Translations under genes and position numbers: made by a program | In this document: one piece after another, positions 16,236-24,523 of the stretch | Layout: every line of letters begins with the position of its first letter | Numbering within the stretch: the stretch's first letter is position 1 | The notes under the pieces: model-generated | Seen by the model: the letters and a program-made list of their open reading frames with translations, nothing else | Told to the model about the DNA's origin: nothing | The model's database searches: none | DNA from: Mesorhizobium sp. | Lineage (GTDB): Bacteria > Pseudomonadota > Alphaproteobacteria > Rhizobiales > Rhizobiaceae | Reading direction: 5' to 3' | DNA length: 36,463 nt | Assembly: GCF_005063415.1 (NCBI RefSeq) | Contig: NZ_SUEG01000048.1 | Location: 1-36,463 of the forward strand

Positions 16236-17642
16236 ATGAAGATCGCGGTTGAAAACACCGTCTGCCTGAATACCGGGGATGCAGCGATTCTCCTGGCGAT
16301 CCGCCATGTTTTCAAGACGATCGTCCGGGAAGACATCCAGTTCTACGTCTTCGACAGCCAGCCGGAGGTAGCGGCGAGGCTCTACACGAAGAAGGACTAT
16401 CCTGATCTCGAATTCCACAAGCTGCTGTCGGAATCGCTGTTCCGCTACAAATACGGCAGCGGGCTGAAGAACCTGTTCAAGCCGATCTACAATCGGCTCG
16501 TACTCAATGCCCTGCGGCGGTTCGGCATCCGCGGCGTTCTCGGGCGTTTGTTCAGCTCAAGCAATCGCCGTGGTCTCGAGATCTACAGAGATGCCGACCT
16601 CGTGGTCACGACAGGCGGAACCTATCTCGTCGAGACCTACAATCTGGAACGGCGGCTCAATCAATTCAGGATCGACGCGATTCTGGGCAAGGACCCGGTC
16701 TTCTTCACGCAATCGCTCGGCCCGTTCAACAAAAGTTACAATCGCCAGGAGTTGAGCCCGATCTTCGACCGGAGCCCGCTCATCCTGCTGCGCGACGAAC
16801 GTTCGCGAGACCACATTGTGGACATGGTGAAAGACCCCGGCAAATGCCACGTCGTGGCCGATGCCGTCTTTGCCCTGGCCGACACCGACAGGATCGGAAA
16901 AATTCTGGCCTCTGGCCAGTCGGCGACGGTCACCGGCCGCGTCGCCATTTCCGTCCGTCACTGGAACTATGTCAGCGACGGCGAGGGCGGCATGCGCCGC
17001 TACATCGACTCGATCCGCGAGATCGCGACCATCCTGGTCAGGGACCACGCCAAGGAGATCACCTTCGTCTCCACCTGCCAGGGCGTGCCGGAATACGCCC
17101 ATGATGATTCCAAGACAGCGCGGGCGATCGTTGCCGAGCTCGATCCTGAGATCGCCAAGCATGTAAGCGTGGACGCTTCGTTCCACACGCCGGAGCAACT
17201 GATGGCACTGGTGAAAGGCTTCGACTTCGTCGTCGCAACGCGCATGCACATGATGATCATGTCGCTCTGCGTCGGCACGCCGGTGCTGCCGATCGCCTAT
17301 GAATTCAAGACCAAGGAACTCGCCAAGCGGATCGGCGTCGCCGACCTGCTGCTCGACATCGACACGGTGACGCCCGAGGAAGCGAGCGAGAAGCTCGGCA
17401 GACTTACCGCCAATCTCGACCTCTATCGCAGGACGAGCCTTCAGGCAGTGCTTGAGGAGCATGCGTCGGCGATGTCGGCAGGTGAGCTTTTGAGGCCGGT
17501 GATTGCCGGCCTAGCGGGCGTTGCGCATGGCGCTGGAAAGCGTGGTGAACAGGGCACTGCGCGACTGGCGAAGGGCAAGCATGAGCACAAGTCCGATCGA
17601 ATAATTGAGGGCAACCGCCAGGACCACCGCGAGCAGGTCTGA
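16236..17642 (+). CDS. Polysaccharide pyruvyltransferase-family protein
   Basis: Family that adds pyruvate ketals from PEP to sugars of exopolysaccharides (ExoV, CsaB and WcaK/AmsJ relatives). The protein begins KIAVENTVCLNTGDAAILLAI, where the NTGDAA loop is typical. It has VVTTGGTYLVETYN, FFTQSLGPFN, and the conserved C-terminal FVVATRMHMMIMSLCVGTPVLPI. Start ATG 16236 has GAGG 8 nt upstream. At 468 residues it is longer than S. meliloti ExoV (about 316, recalled) and reads more like the WcaK/AmsJ type. The last 44 codons are antisense to the end of the flippase gene and are hydrophilic and unlike the family, so the native stop was probably lost. It could decorate the EPS with pyruvate, or with another group if the family function has diverged. 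Confidence 0.85.
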   Translation: MKIAVENTVCLNTGDAAILLAIRHVFKTIVREDIQFYVFDSQPEVAARLYTKKDYPDLEFHKLLSESLFRYKYGSGLKNLFKPIYNRLVLNALRRFGIRGVLGRLFSSSNRRGLEIYRDADLVVTTGGTYLVETYNLERRLNQFRIDAILGKDPVFFTQSLGPFNKSYNRQELSPIFDRSPLILLRDERSRDHIVDMVKDPGKCHVVADAVFALADTDRIGKILASGQSATVTGRVAISVRHWNYVSDGEGGMRRYIDSIREIATILVRDHAKEITFVSTCQGVPEYAHDDSKTARAIVAELDPEIAKHVSVDASFHTPEQLMALVKGFDFVVATRMHMMIMSLCVGTPVLPIAYEFKTKELAKRIGVADLLLDIDTVTPEEASEKLGRLTANLDLYRRTSLQAVLEEHASAMSAGELLRPVIAGLAGVAHGAGKRGEQGTARLAKGKHEHKSDRIIEGNRQDHREQV

Positions 17643-18974
17643 CTGGCCGGTCAGCGATGCCGGCAACTCCCGGTACACGGACCAGGCAAGCAGCGATGAC
17701 GCGACGAAAAGCCCCTGCATCATTAGGAAGTCGGCTGCGGTCACCGGGCCGACCCGGTGGACAAGAACGGCAAGCACCGGGACGCGCAGCACATAGCCGC
17801 TGGTCGCGTAGGCCGCCGCGACACCGACGGCGCCCCAGTGCAAGCCGATGATGAAGGCGGCGACCGTCGTCAGCGACGAGTAGATGCCCCAGTGGAACAT
17901 GGTCTTGGTCTTGCCCTGGCAGATGAAGATCCAGCCGGTGGTGCTCGAGACGGACTGGATCAGGCTGGCGATGCCCAGCCAGGCGAAGATCGGCGCCACT
18001 GCTGTCCAGCGCTCGCCGAAGAGAAGCCCGACGACCTGGTCCGACGTCAGCGTCAGCGCCGCGATGCCGGGCATGGTGATGGCCGCCAGCATCCAATTGG
18101 TTCGCACATAGATGTCGCGAAACCGCGCCTTGTCCTCATGGATGCGGCTCAGCAGCGGCACCATCACGCGTGTCAGCGGCTGGTTGATGTTCTGCAGCGG
18201 GAACAGCAGGAGCTTGTAGGCGCGGTCATAGTAGCCGAGCTCGATCGCGCCCGAATATTTTCCGATCAGGATGTTGTCGAGATTGCGCGAGAAGAAGTTG
18301 GCCAGATTGAAGCCGGTCAGATTGGCGCCGAAGGACAATATGTCGGTATCGACCTTCAGGTCCGGCCGCGACGGCGTCCAGCGCGCCACCTGCCACGCCG
18401 CCGCCAGCGCGACAACAGCCGAAACCGCCGGGCCGATGACCAGCGACCAGTAGCCCAGCCCCGCATAGGCCGCGACTGCGGTAGTCGCAAGTCCGGCAGC
18501 GGCGGTGATCACGTCGTTCAGCGCGAGCTGGCCAAAGCGCAAATGGCGGTTCATCAGCGCCAGCGGCACCGCGGCGAGACTGCCAAGAAGCAGCGGCAAG
18601 GCAGAGCCGATGGTGATCCCGACCATGCGTTGATCGCCATAGAAGGCAGCGATGGCGGGCGCCAGGCACCCCACCATCACGGCACTGCCCAGCCCCACCA
18701 GCGCACTGATCCAGAATACCTGGTTGAGCTGCTCCGTGCTGATGTCCTTGCGCTGGACCACAGCCTGCTGCAGGCCAAGGTTTTGAAGCAGCCCGACAAA
18801 GGCCACGATCGGCCCGACGGAAGCCACCAGGCCGAAATCCTCGGGCACGAGCAGACGCGCAAGCACGATGACCGAGAGAAACTGGATCGCCATCTTGAAG
18901 CCTTGCGCGCCGATCGTCACAACGCCGCCGCGCAGGGCGACGCGACCGAACTGGGGGGGCGGGTTGGCGTTCAT
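17511..18974 (-). CDS. exoT: Polysaccharide flippase, ExoT/WzxC type (MOP superfamily)
   Basis: Moves the undecaprenyl-linked repeat unit across the inner membrane. Starts at ATG 18974, overlapping the GT4 stop by 4 nt (ATGA), and is 487 residues with about 12 to 14 hydrophobic segments spread over the length. Family features are the N-terminal GGVVTIGAQGFKMAIQFLSV, VLARLLVPEDFGLVA and LQQAVVQRKDIS, and the middle NFFSRNLDNILIGKYSGA, a typical stretch of the WzxC/ExoT subfamily. The frame stays open upstream of 18974 but that part is within the GT4 gene. ExoT of S. meliloti is about 494 residues. Its 3' end overlaps the convergent pyruvyltransferase gene by 132 nt. Confidence 0.88.
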   Translation of the reverse strand: MNANPPPQFGRVALRGGVVTIGAQGFKMAIQFLSVIVLARLLVPEDFGLVASVGPIVAFVGLLQNLGLQQAVVQRKDISTEQLNQVFWISALVGLGSAVMVGCLAPAIAAFYGDQRMVGITIGSALPLLLGSLAAVPLALMNRHLRFGQLALNDVITAAAGLATTAVAAYAGLGYWSLVIGPAVSAVVALAAAWQVARWTPSRPDLKVDTDILSFGANLTGFNLANFFSRNLDNILIGKYSGAIELGYYDRAYKLLLFPLQNINQPLTRVMVPLLSRIHEDKARFRDIYVRTNWMLAAITMPGIAALTLTSDQVVGLLFGERWTAVAPIFAWLGIASLIQSVSSTTGWIFICQGKTKTMFHWGIYSSLTTVAAFIIGLHWGAVGVAAAYATSGYVLRVPVLAVLVHRVGPVTAADFLMMQGLFVASSLLAWSVYRELPASLTGQSDLLAVVLAVALNYSIGLVLMLALRQSRSALFTTLSSAMRNAR

Positions 18975-20140
18975 GCTGGGCGCCCGGCTTCGGCCAGCTG
19001 GGCAACGATCTGCGCAAAACGTTCGTTGAGTACGTCCGCGTTGAAATCCAGCTCGATCTTGCGGCGCGCCGCACGCGCGATGCGCTCGCATTTGTCCGGG
19101 TTCTCGGCCACCCAGACAAGCTTGCGAGCCAACGCCGCAACGTCTCGCTCCGGTGCGAGGAAGCCTGTCTCCTGATCCTCGATCAGCTCGGGAATGCCCG
19201 AGTGATAGGTGCTGACCACGATCAGCCCGGCGGCCATAGCCTCCATCAGCGCCACCGGAATACCCTCGAGATCGCCGTCTCGCGCGGCAACGCTTGGCAG
19301 CAGGAACACGTGGGCATTGCGCAGGCGCTGCTTGACCTCGGCGTGCGGGCGCGGCCCGAGGAAAGTCACCCGGTCGGCAATGCCGAGATTTGCGGCGAGC
19401 TTCTTCAACTCTTCCAGCAATTCGCCGCCGCCAATCACCGTATAGACCCAATCGCGCCTCGGCAGGCTGGCGAGCGCCCGAAGGGCGAATTCGATGCCCT
19501 TCTTTTCGGTCAGCCGGCAGACCGAGATGAACGACAGTGTGTCCCGGTTCCAGGAACGCCAATGGTAGCCGATCTCACCCGGCCGCACGCCCATATGGTG
19601 AACCATGACCTGCGCGGGGGGTGCGCCGACGCCGATCAGGGCGTCGCGGAAAAATGCGTTCACCGGGAGCTGGAGAACGCCCTTTTCGAAGACGACCTTG
19701 TAGCGCGTGAGCGTATTGTCATGCAGCGGTTCGCCGACATCGCGGCCGTGGAATATGGTCACCAGCGGAGCGGAAATCCGGCCTCGCTTCATGGCGCGGG
19801 CGACGCGCATGCCGTTATTGCCGAAATGCGCGACGATCACATCGGCGTTCTGCAATTTGCGCGCAAAGGCGATGTCGATAGCGGTCGAGAGCTTATCCCA
19901 GAACCTGCCCGACCATCTCCTGAGCGTCGGGCGAAAGCGCCCCAGTCCGCCCCACCAGCAGACGACCTTGCCAGGTAGCGCCTGCCAGCGGCGATCGTCG
20001 ATGTTGCTGCCCTTGCCGAAGGACGTCTCGTTGCAGATGACGCCGACCTGCATGCCGCGCTCGAGGCACCCTTCTATCTGGTCGAGGACGAAGGTCTCCG
20101 ACAAAGAGGGGAACTTATCAACTACGAAGCAAATCTTCAT
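18971..20140 (-). CDS. GT4 glycosyltransferase, WcaL/AmsK-like
   Basis: Retaining GT-B glycosyltransferase for EPS assembly. Start ATG 20140 gives 389 residues. The N-terminus KICFVVDKFPSLSETFVLDQ resembles colanic-acid enzyme WcaL and amylovoran enzyme AmsK. The C-terminal half contains FISVCRLTEKKGIEFALRAL, TFLGPRPHAEVKQRLRNAHVFLLPS and the E-x7-E motif region EGIPVALMEAMAAGLIVVST. The frame is open further upstream but that part has no family similarity. No gene of this type is in the classical succinoglycan cluster, so it marks a different repeat-unit structure. It lies 184 nt behind the next GT4 gene and overlaps exoT by 4 nt. Confidence 0.87.
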   Translation of the reverse strand: MKICFVVDKFPSLSETFVLDQIEGCLERGMQVGVICNETSFGKGSNIDDRRWQALPGKVVCWWGGLGRFRPTLRRWSGRFWDKLSTAIDIAFARKLQNADVIVAHFGNNGMRVARAMKRGRISAPLVTIFHGRDVGEPLHDNTLTRYKVVFEKGVLQLPVNAFFRDALIGVGAPPAQVMVHHMGVRPGEIGYHWRSWNRDTLSFISVCRLTEKKGIEFALRALASLPRRDWVYTVIGGGELLEELKKLAANLGIADRVTFLGPRPHAEVKQRLRNAHVFLLPSVAARDGDLEGIPVALMEAMAAGLIVVSTYHSGIPELIEDQETGFLAPERDVAALARKLVWVAENPDKCERIARAARRKIELDFNADVLNERFAQIVAQLAEAGRPA

Positions 20141-20285
20141 CGAATGGACGATCTTTCGAGGCCGGTCGGCGATCTGCTCGCGCGGATGAAGGCTGACGCC
20201 CGTCGCCACCGTGCGAGGCGCTTCAAGCGTCCGGTGTTGTGCGTGATGTTGTCCCAAGCCATCCCCTCGGGTCAGGCGCGAAGGC

Positions 20286-20324
20286 TGGCTTTTGGGCGAC
20301 ATGCATGGCTTTGGGCGAAATGCA
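20286..20324. repeat. Two-copy direct tandem repeat, about 20 bp, abutting a stop codon
   Basis: Copy 1 (20286-20305) is TGGCTTTTGGGCGACATGCA. Copy 2 (20306-20324) differs by loss of one T and one C-to-A change. The second copy touches the minus-strand stop codon of the GT4 gene that begins at 20325. The rest of the 184-nt gap to 20141 holds nothing I can recognise. Confidence 0.7.
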
Positions 20325-21404
20325 TCAGGCGGCACGCTCCAGTGCGCCTTGCCTGGCGTTGTCGAGAACGCCGAGGAAGGTCGCGAACTGAATGTCTGGA
20401 TTCATCTGCGGCCGCTCCGAAAACAGCTGCGCCGCCGCCGACAGCCGATCGTACTCGGCCTTGTCGCTCCATAGCCGTCTGACCGCGGCGACCCAGTCGT
20501 CGAGCGGTGCGTCATAGTCGAGCACCACGCCACCGGCGCCAATCGCTTCCGGCAGGCCGCCGCGGCGGGACCCGACGACCGGAATACCGCTGCAATGGGC
20601 CTCGGATGCCACCCGCCCCCAAGCTTCTTCCCATTTGCTGGGCGCCAGCAGGATCTTGGTGCGGCCATAGACGGTCTTCATGTCGCTGGTGCGGCTTTCC
20701 AGCCTGACGTTGCGCAGCGGCGCGATGATCCGTTCGATCTGCGCCCGGTGGTCGTCGTCGAGCTTCCAGCTTTCGACGAACAGGAACGGAATTTCGGGGC
20801 ATTGGCCGGCGATGCGCACGGCGAGTTCGAACCCTTTTTCATTGTAAGGATTGATCAGTGTGACGAATTCGCCGGTCGTCGGCGTGCTGTAGAGCCCAGG
20901 ATTGATGGTCGGCGGAATCACGGTCGAATCGATGCCGAACTTTTCCTTATAGGTGTGCGCGGTGAATTCGGAGTTGGCGATATAAAGCGCCGAATGCAAT
21001 TCGCGCAGGTCGCCGGCCAGTTCGTGGAATTCGACGTTCCGCAGATATACCACCAGCGGCACGCCGAGCGCCTGCAGCGCCTTTCCGATCGGCACCGATT
21101 TGTGGCATTGCACGACGGCGACATCGGGATCGAGCCGTTCGACCGCGAAGCGCGCCGCCTCCCAGGGAAACCACGCCCGCACGACCGGATAGCCGGGATA
21201 GCTGTCGATGACCGCACGCTGGCGAAGCAGCTTCATCTTGGCGCGCGCCTTGAAGCCGAACATGCCGTCACCGAACAGCGCCGCCAGAACCGAGGCGTCA
21301 TGACCGTGCTCGCGCAGCTGCTCGACCAGATGGTGCGTGCTCGACTGAACGCCACCGCTGAACTGCGGCGTGTAGCCGTTGCCGCCTGCAAACAGAACTT
21401 TCAT
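20325..21404 (-). CDS. GT4 glycosyltransferase
   Basis: 359-residue GT-B glycosyltransferase. N-terminal KVLFAGGNGYTPQFSGGVQS contains the glycine-rich GG-V acceptor loop of GT4 enzymes. VVQCHKSVPIGKALQALGVP and YIANSEFTAHTY are in the first domain, and KILLAPSKWEEAWGRVASEA with GIPVVGSRRGGLPEAIG forms the donor-site E-x7-E region. AAGGAG lies 8 nt before the ATG. The gene is 31 nt downstream of UDP-glucose dehydrogenase and thus almost certainly co-transcribed with it. A role as glucuronosyltransferase is tempting from that link but is only inference. Confidence 0.87.
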   Translation of the reverse strand: MKVLFAGGNGYTPQFSGGVQSSTHHLVEQLREHGHDASVLAALFGDGMFGFKARAKMKLLRQRAVIDSYPGYPVVRAWFPWEAARFAVERLDPDVAVVQCHKSVPIGKALQALGVPLVVYLRNVEFHELAGDLRELHSALYIANSEFTAHTYKEKFGIDSTVIPPTINPGLYSTPTTGEFVTLINPYNEKGFELAVRIAGQCPEIPFLFVESWKLDDDHRAQIERIIAPLRNVRLESRTSDMKTVYGRTKILLAPSKWEEAWGRVASEAHCSGIPVVGSRRGGLPEAIGAGGVVLDYDAPLDDWVAAVRRLWSDKAEYDRLSAAAQLFSERPQMNPDIQFATFLGVLDNARQGALERAA

Positions 21405-21435
21405 GGACCTGGCTCCTTGCTGGACCGCCCTGGCG

Positions 21436-22767
21436 TCACGCCGCCATTCTGCCGATGCTGTGGTATTCGATGCCGTGGCGGGCGATGACCTTGGGGTCGT
21501 AGAGATTGCGTCCGTCGAAGATGACGGGCGTGGTCAGCGCGTTCTTCAGAGCATCGAAGGACGGCGCGCTGAAGCTCTTCCACTCGGTCACGATCAAAAG
21601 CGCGTCGGCGCCTCGCAGCGCGGCCTCCTTGGTGCCGCACAGTTGCAGGTCGTCGCGCAGCCCGTAGATCGCCTGGCATTCCTGCATCGCCTCGGGATCG
21701 TAGGCCTGAACATTGGCCCCGGCGGCCCAGAGCGCCTCCATCAGCGTGCGGGACGGGGCCTCGCGCATGTCGTCGGTATTGGGCTTGAAGGCCAGGCCCC
21801 ACAGCGCAAAGGTCTTGCCCTTGAGATTGCCCTTGAAATAGCGGTCCACCTTCTCGAACAGGACCGACTTCTGCTGGTTGTTGCGCTCCTCGACGGCACG
21901 CAGCAGCTTGGCGTCGAACTTGACGGCTTCGGCGGTCTTGATCAGGGCGCGCACATCCTTCGGGAAGCACGAGCCGCCATAGCCGAGGCCCGGATAGATG
22001 AAGTGGTAGCCGATCCGCGGGTCGCTGCCGATGCCTTTGCGCACCTCCTCGATGTCGGCGCCCAGTTGCTCGGCCAGATTGGCCATTTCGTTCATGAAGC
22101 TGATCTTGGTCGCCAGCATGCAATTGGCCGCGTATTTGGTGAACTCGGCACTGCGCACGTCCATCACGATCATCTTCTCGTGGTTGCGGTTGAACGGCGC
22201 GTAGAGTTCGCGCATCACCGCTTCGGTGTCCTCGTTGCTGGTGCCGACGATGATGCGGTCGGGCTTCATGCAGTCGCTCACAGCGGACCCTTCCTTGAGG
22301 AATTCCGGATTGGAGGCGACGTCGAAAGCCAGATCCTCGCGCCCGCGCGCCTTCAGCGTCTCGGCGATCCTGGCCTTTATCCTTTCGCAGGTGCCGACCG
22401 GCACGGTCGACTTGCCGACGACGATCTTGGGCGTGTCCATCTCACGACCGATGGCCTCGGCGACGGCCAGCACATATTTGAGGTCTGCCGAACCATCCTC
22501 GCCCGGAGGCGTGCCGACGGCGATCATCTGAATCTGGCCATGCTTGATCGCCGCGGCGGCGTCGGTGGTGAACTTGATGCGGCCGGCGGCATGGTTCTCC
22601 TTGACCATGTTTTCGAGCCCAGGCTCGAAGATCGGGACATGACCCTGGTTGAGCCGCTCGACCTTTTTTGCATCGATGTCGACGCAGACCACCTGATGGC
22701 CGACTTCGGCAAGCACCGCCGCCTGTACAAGACCGACATAGCCGATTCCAAAGACAGTCAAATTCAT
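21436..22767 (-). CDS. ugd: UDP-glucose 6-dehydrogenase
   Basis: Oxidises UDP-glucose to UDP-glucuronate with two NAD+. The N-terminal [20 protein letters not shown] is the Rossmann GxGxx[10 protein letters not shown] and [13 protein letters not shown] are substrate-loop motifs, and [15 protein letters not shown] includes the catalytic cysteine. [18 protein letters not shown] is the UDP-binding C-terminal domain. 443 residues, normal length. AGGAA precedes the ATG by 8 nt. In rhizobia the homologue is called rkpK or ugd. It supplies the acidic sugar here and sits between exoK and the GT4 pair; classical S. meliloti exo clusters lack it. Confidence 0.94.
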   Translation of the reverse strand: MNLTVFGIGYVGLVQAAVLAEVGHQVVCVDIDAKKVERLNQGHVPIFEPGLENMVKENHAAGRIKFTTDAAAAIKHGQIQMIAVGTPPGEDGSADLKYVLAVAEAIGREMDTPKIVVGKSTVPVGTCERIKARIAETLKARGREDLAFDVASNPEFLKEGSAVSDCMKPDRIIVGTSNEDTEAVMRELYAPFNRNHEKMIVMDVRSAEFTKYAANCMLATKISFMNEMANLAEQLGADIEEVRKGIGSDPRIGYHFIYPGLGYGGSCFPKDVRALIKTAEAVKFDAKLLRAVEERNNQQKSVLFEKVDRYFKGNLKGKTFALWGLAFKPNTDDMREAPSRTLMEALWAAGANVQAYDPEAMQECQAIYGLRDDLQLCGTKEAALRGADALLIVTEWKSFSAPSFDALKNALTTPVIFDGRNLYDPKVIARHGIEYHSIGRMAA

Positions 22768-22852
22768 TCGGTTTCATTCCTGTTCAAGGCTTCGGGCCTG
22801 TTCGAGCTTCGGTTTTCCGACCACCTTCGGCCCGGCCGGTTCAGATGCGCTT

Positions 22853-23719
22853 CTAGTTTGTGTTGCATGCCAGCGATTCCGGGAATTGGCAGGGCTGGCC
22901 GAGTGCGGTGAATGCAACGCGATCCACCTGCATGGCGAGCTTGCGGCCGGGATCCGAGAACGGCCCCATCCAGCCCTTCATCGTATCGCTGCCCCACAGG
23001 CTGAAATAGATCCTTTGCGAATGGGTGGGCAGCTTCGCCGGATCGGTGATCTCGTGGACAAGCTTGCCGTTGACGTACCAGCGCAGCCGGTCCTTTTCCC
23101 AGACGAAGGCGTAGTCGTTGAAGGCCTTGTCGGTGCCGCCGGCGACGTCGACCAGTTTCTCGTTCTTGCCTTTACCGGCTATGTAGGCGTTGACCTGAAC
23201 CTTGGACGTGTCCTTGGTCAGCACCTCAAAGTCGATTTCATCATGCGGCTGCTTGTCGGCATCGCCGACGAAGCTGAAGAATGCAGCGTTGACGCCGGAG
23301 CCCGTGTCGGTCTTCATCCGCGCCTCGTAGGTGCCGTAGCCGAAGCGCTGCTTGGTCTGGATCTCGGCGCAGGCGAATTCGCGATCCTTCAGCTTGCGCT
23401 TCTCGAAACCGAGCGTCAGCATGCCGTCGGAAAGCCCGATCAGGCTTTTGGACCAGGTGCAGTTCTGATGCTTGCCGTTCGTCCAGCCGTCGGAAATGTA
23501 CCAGCGCGCGCGACTGAGGCTGGTGAAATCATCGACAAAGGACGGCGCGGTTGGGAGATCCTGGGCGCGGACGGGCACCAGGCCCGCAATCATGCTGACG
23601 AGAACGATCAGCAGAAACGCGCCGTCTGAACGGAGCCGCCGCAGCTTGCCTGGGATCGGGCGCGTGAACCGGGTGCCGCGGGTTGCCGGGGCGGACGTGC
23701 TTTTAGGATCTGCATTCAT
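22853..23719 (-). CDS. exoK: Secreted endo-beta-glycanase, GH16 (ExoK-like)
   Basis: Cleaves nascent EPS to lower its molecular weight. Start ATG 23719, preceded by AAAGGTGAG, gives 288 residues. A basic head of about 30 residues is followed by a hydrophobic stretch (AFLLIVLVSMIAGLVPVRA) that looks like a signal peptide or anchor. The GH16 catalytic motif HDEIDFEVLTKD carries both glutamates and the aspartate, and FGYGTYEARMKTDTGSGVNAAFF and WYVNGKLVHEI are further family stretches. The frame extends to 23830 but that part lacks similarity. In S. meliloti exoK lies next to exoL; here it is in the coiled-coil protein/exoK/ugd run. Confidence 0.9.
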   Translation of the reverse strand: MNADPKSTSAPATRGTRFTRPIPGKLRRLRSDGAFLLIVLVSMIAGLVPVRAQDLPTAPSFVDDFTSLSRARWYISDGWTNGKHQNCTWSKSLIGLSDGMLTLGFEKRKLKDREFACAEIQTKQRFGYGTYEARMKTDTGSGVNAAFFSFVGDADKQPHDEIDFEVLTKDTSKVQVNAYIAGKGKNEKLVDVAGGTDKAFNDYAFVWEKDRLRWYVNGKLVHEITDPAKLPTHSQRIYFSLWGSDTMKGWMGPFSDPGRKLAMQVDRVAFTALGQPCQFPESLACNTN

Positions 23720-23852
23720 ATCAAACTCACCTTTGTGCTGTGCGCCCCCAAAGCGATCGTTCGAACCGTGACGAAACAACCTGATCTTGACCTCTGTCGC
23801 TCCCAAGCTCCGTGTTGTGCCTAAAACCATTGCGCCGACCCGGGGTGTTCGC

Positions 23853-24254
23853 TCAGCCTTTGCCGGAATCGGCGGGCTTCACAAAATCGGTCCTTATGTC
23901 GGGACCGTTCTGCCGCTTCTCCTCGAAGATTTCATCCAGCGAATGACGGAGATCCTTCATCATCTGCATCTGGCGCGACAGCGCTGCGATCCGCCGCTCG
24001 CAATTCAGGATCGACCTGGTCAGTTCGCCGACTTCGGAAGACCTGCGAGAGGAGACCGCTCCGTTCTCCATGGCCTCGACCAGAAAGGCGGCATTGGTGG
24101 CCGTCGTCCTGTAGCGGTTCTCAAGTCCGCTCTTCTCCGCCTCGACTTCGGCCGCGATCTGGTCCAGCAGCTTTGCCAACCGATCGAGGCGCGAGGTGTC
24201 GGTCTGCGTGTCGCGCGCCGGATCTCTCGATCGGAAGCGAAAGATCGAGGCCAT
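23853..24254 (-). CDS. Small coiled-coil protein of unknown function, first annotated gene of the exoK operon
   Basis: 133 residues, soluble, no signal peptide and no family I can name. Heptad-like stretches at about 20-60 (LDRLAKLLDQIAAEVEAEKS) and about 78-112 (LTRSILNCERRIAALSRQM) suggest a helical coiled coil. The tail is charged. The Shine-Dalgarno before ATG 24254 is weak (GGGG), and the stop of a strongly initiated 23-codon ORF is 4 nt upstream, so translation is probably coupled. It lies 133 nt before exoK on the same strand. A structural or regulatory role in EPS assembly is only suggested by position. Confidence 0.75.
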   Translation of the reverse strand: MASIFRFRSRDPARDTQTDTSRLDRLAKLLDQIAAEVEAEKSGLENRYRTTATNAAFLVEAMENGAVSSRRSSEVGELTRSILNCERRIAALSRQMQMMKDLRHSLDEIFEEKRQNGPDIRTDFVKPADSGKG

Positions 24255-24258
24255 GTAG

Positions 24259-24330
24259 TCAGCGCCCCATCATCGTCGAGCTGGTGACCGGCCTTGGCGC
24301 CAATCCACATTCAAAAGACATTTCTTGCAT
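24259..24330 (-). CDS. Possible 23-residue leader peptide of the exoK operon
   Basis: The ATG at 24330 has GGAGGAG (24338-24344) 7 nt upstream, one of the best Shine-Dalgarno sites in the window. The ORF encodes 23 residues beginning MQEMSFECGLAPRPV and ends in TGA (24259-24261), 4 nt before the coiled-coil gene's ATG, whose own site is poor. It starts about 57 nt from the TGC-N3-GCA operator at 24387-24401, the same distance as at exoY and exoL. No run of a single amino acid points to classical attenuation. It might serve translational coupling or encode a small functional peptide. Confidence 0.4.
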   Translation of the reverse strand: MQEMSFECGLAPRPVTSSTMMGR

Positions 24331-24386
24331 CGTCCAGCTCCTCCGACAGGGGATGTCTCGGGCCAGTTCGGTTGGCCGTCCAAAAT

Positions 24387-24401
24387 TGCTGCACCGCAAC
24401 A
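24387..24401. promoter_or_regulatory. TGC-N3-GCA operator, copy E (exoK operon promoter)
   Basis: TGCTGC-ACC-GCAACA, one mismatch from the perfect palindrome and matching copy A outside the 3-nt spacer. It lies in the gap before the small leader ORF and the coiled-coil gene on the minus strand. Confidence 0.55.
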
Positions 24402-24523
24402 TAGATTGCCATTCCCTGCGCGCATAGGCAACCACCTAGATCGTAAACTCTTGAATCTCGTTGAAATGGTGCGCGCCGACCGAAGGGTAAGGGAGTGGCT
24501 ACCGCCATCGCACGTTGACGGGC

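Noticed and set aside
17757-19175. 472-codon plus-strand open frame antisense to exoT
   Set aside because: Hydrophilic, repetitive shadow of a membrane protein gene; no family similarity.
24311-24508. 65-codon minus-strand frame in the gap upstream of the exoK operon
   Set aside because: It spans the operator and the Shine-Dalgarno of the small leader ORF in another frame, with no good ribosome site of its own.
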